Of a stretch of DNA of 27,147 nt, positions 22,540 through 27,147 are shown in pieces. The DNA comes from a virus: positions 1 to 27,147 of IMG/VR virus record IMGVR_UViG_3300046558_000114; one strand, written 5' to 3'. Below the pieces are notes generated by a model. It was not told where the DNA came from. It saw only the letters and a list, made by a program, of their open reading frames with translations, and made no database searches. The translations under genes were made by a program, and so were the position numbers. Each line of letters starts with the position of its first letter. Positions within the stretch are counted from its first letter, which is position 1.

Positions 22540-22857
22540 TCAGTTGAAAGCGGTAACGAGCAGCTGCTGGGCGTCGATGCGCACCAGCTGGCCAAAGTCA
22601 TCCACGGCATAGAAGCCTTCGACCGGGTGCGGCGCGAAGTTGCGGCCGGGCCCGGTGATCTGGTACACGCCCAGCGCGTCGATCCGGTGCGGCACATACC
22701 AGTCGTTGGCGCGCGGCTGGCGCCGGCCCTGGTACACGTCCATCTGTGCGCTGCGCTGCTGCCGTTGCTGCATGTCGCACACGCGCGCGTCGATGCGTGC
22801 GTGCGCCTGCTGGTGGATCTCGGCCGGGGTGGTGAGTGCGATTGCTGCCAGTGCCAT
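22540..22857 (-). CDS. Small phage protein, unknown function
   Basis: A 105-residue protein, first gene of its transcription unit. The N-terminal 40 residues form an Ala/Gln-rich helix (TPAEIHQQAHARIDARVCDM then QQRQQRS). The C-terminal half (about 58-100) is beta-like, with DWYVPHRIDALGVYQITGPG and FYAVDDFGQLVRIDAQQLLV, giving the look of a short barrel or sheet. The ATG at 22857 is chosen for its AGAGGT ribosome site and because it fits the upstream promoter; an in-frame start at 22917 would lie upstream of the predicted transcription start. No family is recognised. Confidence 0.7.
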   Translation of the reverse strand: MALAAIALTTPAEIHQQAHARIDARVCDMQQRQQRSAQMDVYQGRRQPRANDWYVPHRIDALGVYQITGPGRNFAPHPVEGFYAVDDFGQLVRIDAQQLLVTAFN

Positions 22858-22896
22858 GTCTACCTCTTGGTGGTTTGTTGTTATGGATGCGTTTAA

Positions 22897-22934
22897 CGCC
22901 AAACAAGTATATGCCAAGTTGCACTATATGCCAA
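22897..22934 (-). repeat. TTGGCATATA direct repeats over the promoter
   Basis: TTGGCATATA occurs twice on the minus strand, at 22934-22925 and 22917-22908, exactly 17 bases apart, so one copy covers the -35 and the other runs into the -10. A third partial copy (TTGGCG, 22902-22897) lies near the transcription start. The spacing and placement suit a repressor or activator binding site. Confidence 0.6.
22906..22934 (-). promoter_or_regulatory. Sigma70-type promoter
   Basis: Minus-strand -35 TTGGCA (22934-22929, 5 of 6 consensus), 17-base spacer, -10 TATACT (22911-22906, 5 of 6). Predicted start near 22899, about 40 bases before the ATG at 22857, which has a good Shine-Dalgarno (AGAGGT). It lies directly after an intrinsic terminator, as expected of a new transcription unit. 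Confidence 0.75.
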
Positions 22935-22993
22935 CATGGAAAATGTTGTGCACCGCGTTGATTGAACGCAAACCGTGTTCATTCAGCGACAAC

Positions 22994-23028
22994 AAAAAAG
23001 CGCCGGGCCAGCTGGTGGCTGCGGCGCT
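22994..23028 (-). terminator. Intrinsic terminator after the right-arm operon
   Basis: Read on the minus strand, AGCGCCG (23028-23022) pairs with CGGCGCT (23005-22999), with an inner GCCA/TGGC stem in the loop, followed by six T residues (22999-22994). It stands about 20 bases after the stop of the 442-residue gene and ahead of a new promoter, so it separates two transcription units. Confidence 0.85.
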
Positions 23029-23048
23029 CGCGCTGAAGTTGTCAGAGA

Positions 23049-24377
23049 TTAACGCTCGTCCTGCAGGTCGCGGTCGTCGTGGCGGCGCAGTGGCTTGTCC
23101 TGCAGTAGGCTGCGGTTGAACTTGTCCGGGCCGTCCAGGTTGAAGCCGCTCTTGGCGGGGTCGGGCCATACCGCGCCCGGGATCTTGGCCGGCTTGTGCT
23201 GCGGTTGCGGGTCGCTGGCGGCGGGATCCTCGGTGGCGTGCTGGCGCCGCTCCGGTCCTTGGTACACAGCTTCGTGGTCCACGTGCTGCATCGTAATGCC
23301 GCGCTGCACGCCGAAGCCCACGCCATGCACCAGCGCGTCGCGCAGGATGGCCTCGCGGGCGATCCTGCTCTTCTCGCTTCTCTCGAATATCGCCAAGTCC
23401 TCCGCGCTGAATTCAGTGTGCAGGATCATTATCCGCGTCATGCCCTCGCCTGCAGCCACGTCGAAGCCGACACGTACCGGCTCTTCTACGCGAGCATCAA
23501 GACCGAAGCCCCTGATTGCCTTGATCTCCACGCCGGACAGATTGGCCACTGCGGTGGTGTCCGGTACGATAGTGCCATTCATGGTGCCAACGATCATTGC
23601 GTCTGTCACGGCGTTGAAGTTGGCGTTAATGCGTTCCTGCGTGGTCTTGCTCATGTCCGCATCGCCGATCGACCAGTTCGGGCCATCGCCTTGGCCTTGA
23701 AGTAATTGCCACGAACCGGAATCAATCATGGCCTTGATCTCAGCAATGCCCATCGGTTGCGCCGGCTCGGCCTGGGCGTCCTGCTCGGGCGTCGTCACCA
23801 TGTCCAGCGGCTCGATCGTCACCACCACGCCGCTGTCGGTTGGTGTTCTCACTGGCGGCTCGTCATTCATTCCCAGCAATACGCGCATGGCGTCGTCCAC
23901 CAGCGGCACGAACAGACCATCGCCGATGGTCGGGTGAGTGAACGTGAAGCGCACCGACCTGCAGGGGAATGTCGTCTGCGCCAGCATCTTTGGCGCACTC
24001 TCGATCGCTTCCAGCGCGTTAGCCCATGGATCGTTCATGTTACTGTGCTCGCCGATCTCGATGCCCAGGTGCGCGGCGATGCCGTTGGCCAGCTGGTCGG
24101 CCATGTCGGCGTTATGGTCGCGGTCGCGCATGGTCTGGTCGTCCAGGCGCTCGCGCTCGGCCAGCTGGCGGTGCAGGTCAGTGGCGATCGTGTTCACCGG
24201 CGGTTCCGAGCGGTAGCTGTCCAGCGCGTCGCGCACGATGCACTGGATGCGCGCCTTGTATAAGCACCCGCCGCCCAGTTCTTTGGCCGGGTCGAGCGCC
24301 AGAATGTTGGTCGCGGAGTCGAGCGCGATGCCGTCGATATCCACGGCTGGTTTTCCTTGTTGTACGGTCTCTTGCAT
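23049..24377 (-). CDS. 442-residue phage protein of unknown function with YxGPERR motif
   Basis: The longest gene of the right arm and one I cannot name. Residues about 77-125 (DDQTMRDRDHNADMADQLAN, then GIEIGEHSNMNDPWANALEAI) match a 'GEHS-N-x-PW-x-x-AL' segment common in small phage accessory proteins, including some Ea22-like ones. The middle (about 135-190) has beta-rich sequence; a linker rich in Gln/Ala/Pro leads to a second domain from about 205. Near residue 385 is AVYQGPERRQ, the YxGPERR motif found in many proteobacterial proteins. The C-terminus is low-complexity and charged. A Shine-Dalgarno (AAGGGG) precedes the ATG. A strong intrinsic terminator follows the stop by about 20 bases, so this is the last gene of its operon. 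Confidence 0.75.
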   Translation of the reverse strand: MQETVQQGKPAVDIDGIALDSATNILALDPAKELGGGCLYKARIQCIVRDALDSYRSEPPVNTIATDLHRQLAERERLDDQTMRDRDHNADMADQLANGIAAHLGIEIGEHSNMNDPWANALEAIESAPKMLAQTTFPCRSVRFTFTHPTIGDGLFVPLVDDAMRVLLGMNDEPPVRTPTDSGVVVTIEPLDMVTTPEQDAQAEPAQPMGIAEIKAMIDSGSWQLLQGQGDGPNWSIGDADMSKTTQERINANFNAVTDAMIVGTMNGTIVPDTTAVANLSGVEIKAIRGFGLDARVEEPVRVGFDVAAGEGMTRIMILHTEFSAEDLAIFERSEKSRIAREAILRDALVHGVGFGVQRGITMQHVDHEAVYQGPERRQHATEDPAASDPQPQHKPAKIPGAVWPDPAKSGFNLDGPDKFNRSLLQDKPLRRHDDRDLQDER

Positions 24378-24458
24378 GGTTTCCCCTTATTTTTACAACG
24401 TTGAATGAGACTTCGCCGTGCTTTGTTAGTCGCGGCTCGAAGGCTCTGAAAATTTCGT

Positions 24459-24824
24459 TCAGATTGCGCGCCCGACGTGCTGCAGAATCTCGCGTTCAGC
24501 GTCCAGGATCGCGTGCGGACCGAATGGCGAATCGGTCACAATACTGCGAATCTCCGCCAAGTGCTTTGCCTTGCGCTCGATTTGGCGCTCGGTCAGGCGA
24601 CAGGGGCCGGCGTGCAGGTCATCCCAAAACTTGCGCTCCGCCCTGGCCAGCACGCCAGCTTGGTCGACTTCCACACGAGCACGGAATACCAGCAATTCCT
24701 CGGCACGCTCGCGCCGATGATGGCGCCGCTCGATCCACAGTGCGCCGACGAAGGCGATCGCCACGAAGATGGCCAGCGCCAGCAGCCCGGCGTCGTGCGC
24801 GCTCAGGGTTGGCAGGTCAGGCAT
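24459..24824 (-). CDS. Small single-pass membrane protein, unknown function
   Basis: A 121-residue protein with one clear membrane segment at about residues 13-31 (LLALAIFVAIAFVGALWIE), followed at once by a basic run (RRHHRRER) that would place the C-terminal part in the cytoplasm. The rest is a charged helical domain (RLTERQIERKAKHLAEIRSI). The ATG at 24824 gives the membrane segment a short N-terminal tail and overlaps the upstream gene by 8 bases; a longer in-frame form starting at 24905 lies wholly over the upstream gene and is rejected. No family is recognised. It ends about 80 bases before the next gene. Confidence 0.7.
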   Translation of the reverse strand: MPDLPTLSAHDAGLLALAIFVAIAFVGALWIERRHHRRERAEELLVFRARVEVDQAGVLARAERKFWDDLHAGPCRLTERQIERKAKHLAEIRSIVTDSPFGPHAILDAEREILQHVGRAI

Positions 24825-25365
24825 GGGCGGCCTCCGCACGGTAGTTGATGAACTTGCCCAGGTGGGCAAGCGCCAGCCGCTCCAGGTCGCGTGCGGTGTC
24901 GTCAATCACGGCGATGCCGGCCAGCAGGCGGTCGCGCGCCACGCCGAACTGCGCGCTGATCTCGCGCACGGTCCAGCCGTTGCCGCGGTCGCGCACCGCG
25001 ATGTAGTGGCGCGTCACCAGCTTGTCGACCACGCGGCGGTCGGCCAAATGGCGTTGCAGGTGCGGGTAGAACAAGTTCTGCAATTGCTCCACCGCGCCGC
25101 GCTTATCGTCCCAGTTGCGCGAATACGTGGCGGTCAGGGCCGCGCGCTCGCTGGCGATCAGGTTGCCGCGCAGCGCCAGCAGCAGCGCGGCGGCCTGCTC
25201 GCGCAAGCGTTCGGGCGATGGCCCCTCTCGCACCACCTCATACGGCACACCGGTATCATGCAATGCCATGTGCAGCGCGTTGCCGCTGCTGGTGGCGTCG
25301 CCCGGGTACTGCTCGAGCGTGAAAGCAAAGCGCAGCGCCTGCGCGGTGTCTTTGAAAATTTCCAT
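24817..25365 (-). CDS. Helix-turn-helix-like phage protein, candidate regulator
   Basis: A 182-residue, mostly helical protein. Residues about 128-160 (GWTVREISAQFGVARDRL) look like a helix-turn-helix, in which 'tVREIsaqfGVaRdrL' has the pattern of a recognition helix preceded by a glycine turn. The preceding region (ERAALTATYSRNWDDKRGAVEQLQ, about 78-101, and VDKLVTRHY) is helical and charged. Position at the end of an early-type operon, upstream of the late genes, and the size are compatible with a Q-like antiterminator or other late activator, but I cannot match it to a named family. A Shine-Dalgarno (GAGG) precedes the ATG. It overlaps the next gene by 8 bases. Confidence 0.7.
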   Translation of the reverse strand: MEIFKDTAQALRFAFTLEQYPGDATSSGNALHMALHDTGVPYEVVREGPSPERLREQAAALLLALRGNLIASERAALTATYSRNWDDKRGAVEQLQNLFYPHLQRHLADRRVVDKLVTRHYIAVRDRGNGWTVREISAQFGVARDRLLAGIAVIDDTARDLERLALAHLGKFINYRAEAAHA

Positions 25366-25380
25366 TGGGTTGCCTCGTTG

Positions 25381-25926
25381 TTATTTGCTGTATTCCCGGA
25401 TGGTCCACTGGCCATCCTTCCCCTTGGTGCACTTGAACACGCGGAACCATGGCAGCACTTCCGCGCACAGCTTGATTTTCAGTTGGCCCTTGTCGGTCGT
25501 GAATCCCCCCTTGGTTTCGTGCAGCTGCAGTTCGCGCCCGGCCGTCATTACCAGAAAGTCGGGTTCATAGAATGTGTTGTCGGCCAGCCGCACGCGGATA
25601 GGGTGAAAGCGCCAGTCCAGGATATCGCCGGCCGCCTTCCGCGCGTCGAGCAGCTGGGCATAGGCGGCTTCGGTCTTGTTCATCGTGCCCTTGGCCAGCC
25701 GCCCCAGCGCATAGAACGCTTCACCGGGCCCGGACATTCCCGCTTGCGCGGGAATCGGCAACTTGACCGATTTGGCAAGTTCGGCCTTGGTTGCCTCGAT
25801 GCTGTGCCGAGCCCCTTGAAGATAGTCGTACGGGGGTGGCGGATCATCGCCTGGGCGCTGGCGACAGCGCGCGTTGAATTCGGCCAGTTGTTCCGGTGTC
25901 CACCTGACTGCGCCGCCCTTACCCAT
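25381..25926 (-). CDS. DUF1064-type PD-(D/E)XK nuclease
   Basis: A 181-residue protein with the signature of the DUF1064 phage family, thought to be PD-(D/E)XK endonucleases. Visible active-site elements are KTE (Glu86), EPDF (Asp123) and ETKG (Glu137, Lys139), in the right order and spacing for the fold. The last 40 residues (KIKLCAEVLPWFRVF) match the family's closing strand-helix. The N-terminal 65 residues are a variable extension, with a Pro-rich run near 29-33. The start at 25926 overlaps the methyltransferase stop (TAATG). Such nucleases may act in recombination or in breaking host DNA; the substrate cannot be read from the sequence. Pairing with a methyltransferase makes a self/non-self DNA role worth considering, but this is inference. 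Confidence 0.85.
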   Translation of the reverse strand: MGKGGAVRWTPEQLAEFNARCRQRPGDDPPPPYDYLQGARHSIEATKAELAKSVKLPIPAQAGMSGPGEAFYALGRLAKGTMNKTEAAYAQLLDARKAAGDILDWRFHPIRVRLADNTFYEPDFLVMTAGRELQLHETKGGFTTDKGQLKIKLCAEVLPWFRVFKCTKGKDGQWTIREYSK

Positions 25927-26660
25927 TACGCCGCCTCCTTCGTCAGTTGCGCCATGCGTTGCTCTGCAATGGCGAATTCCTCCGCGTACTTCTCGATCCC
26001 GATGAAGCCGCGCCCGGTGTTCCAGCATGCCACGCCGGTGGTGGCGCTGCCCATCGCGTTGTCCAGCACCAGTTCGCCCGGGTTCGAGTAGGTGCGGATC
26101 AAGTATTCCATCAGCGCCAGCGGTTTTTGCGTCGGGTGCAGCTTGCTGCGCTGCTTGTCGCTGGAGAAGAACTGCACCGTGCGCGGGTAACGGCTGGTTG
26201 AGTCGTAGCTGATTGTTGCCGCCGCATCCCCATAAACCTCGCTTGACTGGCTGCGCTTCGATGTTTTGCGCGCATGGCCGTGCGTCATTTGCGGGTTGTA
26301 GGTCGGCTGGCCGTTGCAGAACACCAGCACCGATTCGTGCGCTCGCAGCGGTGCGCGCTTCGAGTTCAGGAACCCGGTCGCGTTGCCTTTCTCCCATACC
26401 CAGTCATACAGGAACCATTCCGGGTTGCTCATCACCAGCGCGCTGGTGAACGGCTGGCTGGCGGTCAGCACGATGGCGCCGCGCGGCTTGATGACGCGCC
26501 GATACTGCTCCCACATCGGCGCCAGCGGGATGATCGAATCCCATTTGCAGCGCGTGGTGCCATACGGCAGGTCGGCCAGAATCAGGTCGATTCTGGCCTC
26601 GGGTAGCTCGCGCATCCGTTCGAGGCAGTCGCCAAACAGCAAGGTCGCGGCGCCTTTCAT
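25926..26660 (-). CDS. DNA methyltransferase (N6-adenine/N4-cytosine type)
   Basis: A 244-residue protein that should transfer a methyl group from S-adenosylmethionine to an exocyclic amino group of adenine or cytosine in DNA. The catalytic motif IV appears as DLPYG (residues 30-34), a phage variant of DPPY. The conserved HPTQKP lies at 175-180 and the SAM-binding motif I (VLDNAMGSATTGVA, about 198-211) comes after it, so the motif order IV to I is that of the beta class (N6_N4_Mtase family). In motif I the usual DPF is DNA and GSG is GSA. The ATG at 26660 is chosen because it overlaps the upstream stop (TGATG) and because upstream residues look non-coding. It is followed directly by a nuclease-like gene through a TAATG overlap. 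Likely role: protecting phage DNA from host restriction or marking it for regulation (inference). Confidence 0.92.
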   Translation of the reverse strand: MKGAATLLFGDCLERMRELPEARIDLILADLPYGTTRCKWDSIIPLAPMWEQYRRVIKPRGAIVLTASQPFTSALVMSNPEWFLYDWVWEKGNATGFLNSKRAPLRAHESVLVFCNGQPTYNPQMTHGHARKTSKRSQSSEVYGDAAATISYDSTSRYPRTVQFFSSDKQRSKLHPTQKPLALMEYLIRTYSNPGELVLDNAMGSATTGVACWNTGRGFIGIEKYAEEFAIAEQRMAQLTKEAA

Positions 26661-27147
26661 CAGCCGTGCTCCACCGGATGCAAGACCGGGTGCGCCGACT
26701 CTTTCCATTCGCTGCCGGCCGGGAATTCGTGGTCGATCTGGCGCAGCGTCGTTACCTGATTGAACCGTAGCGGTGGGCCGCTGTAGGCCGCCAGCGCATC
26801 CAGTTCCTCCGGCGCCCACTGCGCACCTCCGATGAATCCCCGCATCTCCACTTGCTCGAGCGTGACCGGCTGCGGGTTCGGTGCGCGCGCATGGCCCGCC
26901 TCGAACGCCGCGCTCGGGCTGTAGCTGGCGCTGCCGTCCTCATGGCGCACGAAGTAGCCGCCCACCATCGGGCAGTGCGTGGCCATGAATTCGACCGGCA
27001 CCTGCTGCACCGTGGCGCCGCCGTCGGGCAGGCCCAGCATCAGCGTCACCAGCCGCGCGCCGGAACCCTTGGCCGGGTAGTCGATCGCCTGGATCGGGGC
27101 CGCGCGCACGCTGATGCAGCGCACGAACTGGGGCAGTTCGGGGTTGA
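26660..27147 (-). CDS. Unidentified phage protein, 5' end outside window
   Basis: The reading frame is open to the right edge of the window; a GTG at 27124 could start a 154-residue protein, but the codons before it (reading NPELPQFV) look coding, so the true start is probably beyond the edge. The segment around 'VEFMATHCPMVGGYFVRHEDG' followed by 'SYSPSAAFEAGHAR' resembles small phage proteins that carry a 'polypeptide-then-W/YSP' pattern and are usually of unknown function. The C-terminal half has a tryptophan-rich stretch (GAQWAPEEL). The stop overlaps the methyltransferase start in a TGATG, so the two are probably translated together. No catalytic motif is recognised and no function is proposed. 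Confidence 0.6.
   Translation of the reverse strand, partial: NPELPQFVRCISVRAAPIQAIDYPAKGSGARLVTLMLGLPDGGATVQQVPVEFMATHCPMVGGYFVRHEDGSASYSPSAAFEAGHARAPNPQPVTLEQVEMRGFIGGAQWAPEELDALAAYSGPPLRFNQVTTLRQIDHEFPAGSEWKESAHPVLHPVEHG

Noticed and set aside
24378-24458. Gap searched for a promoter of the 442-residue gene
   Set aside because: Only a poor match (TTTTCA, 18 bases, TAACAA) was seen; nothing firm enough to annotate.
1-27147. CRISPR arrays, tRNA genes, insertion sequences or attachment sites
   Set aside because: No regularly spaced repeats, cloverleaf, transposase or integrase was found by reading both strands.

Overview
The window is a continuous block of bacteriophage (or prophage) genes from a tailed phage of podovirus type. 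Every gene I can support reads on the minus strand, so the transcription order runs from base 27147 down to base 1. Base composition is GC-rich with strong GC3 bias, which suggests a high-GC proteobacterial host, possibly Burkholderiales/Oxalobacteraceae; that host guess is inference. No integrase, repressor, attachment site, tRNA, CRISPR or host gene is visible, so I cannot say whether the phage is temperate. Both ends of the window cut through open genes. No stretch over 300 bases lacks a gene; the longest gaps (about 200 bp at 19831-20030, 191 bp at 22858-23048, 164 bp at 7510-7673, 102 bp at 10441-10542) carry regulatory structure and are annotated.

Right arm (27147-23049): an accessory/DNA-metabolism operon with an unidentified phage protein, a DNA methyltransferase, a DUF1064-type PD-(D/E)XK nuclease, a helix-turn-helix-like protein, a single-pass membrane protein and a 442-residue protein of unknown function. 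It ends in an intrinsic terminator (22994-23028). A second transcription unit starts at a good sigma70-type promoter (22906-22934) that overlaps direct repeats, and carries six small proteins, mostly unknown (22857-20031).

The junction at 20006-19853 is the most striking non-coding stretch: a consensus -35 promoter, an 8-bp inverted repeat over its -10/+1 region, then two intrinsic terminators with a third hairpin between them, all ahead of the lysis genes. This resembles the pR'/tR' late-gene switch of lambdoid phages.

Lysis cassette (19830-17875): coiled-coil membrane protein, holin-like protein, GH24 endolysin, DUF3307-like membrane protein, and an Rz-like inner spanin with an Rz1-like lipoprotein nested in another frame. 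Two small genes (one KTSC domain) lead to the head genes: terminase small and large subunits, two small unknowns, P22-type portal, acidic scaffold-like protein, a CsrA-like small protein, and an N4-gp56-family major capsid protein behind three stem-loops, one of which buries its ribosome binding site. Head-completion and connector proteins follow (9259-7674), then a fibre/receptor-binding module (an alpha/beta-hydrolase-like protein and two adhesin-like proteins, 7509-3272), a second connector-type protein, and what looks like one tail protein split into two overlapping genes, the second running off the left edge. Many neighbours overlap by 1-8 bases (ATGA, TGATG, TAATG), indicating translational coupling through the packaging and lysis genes.
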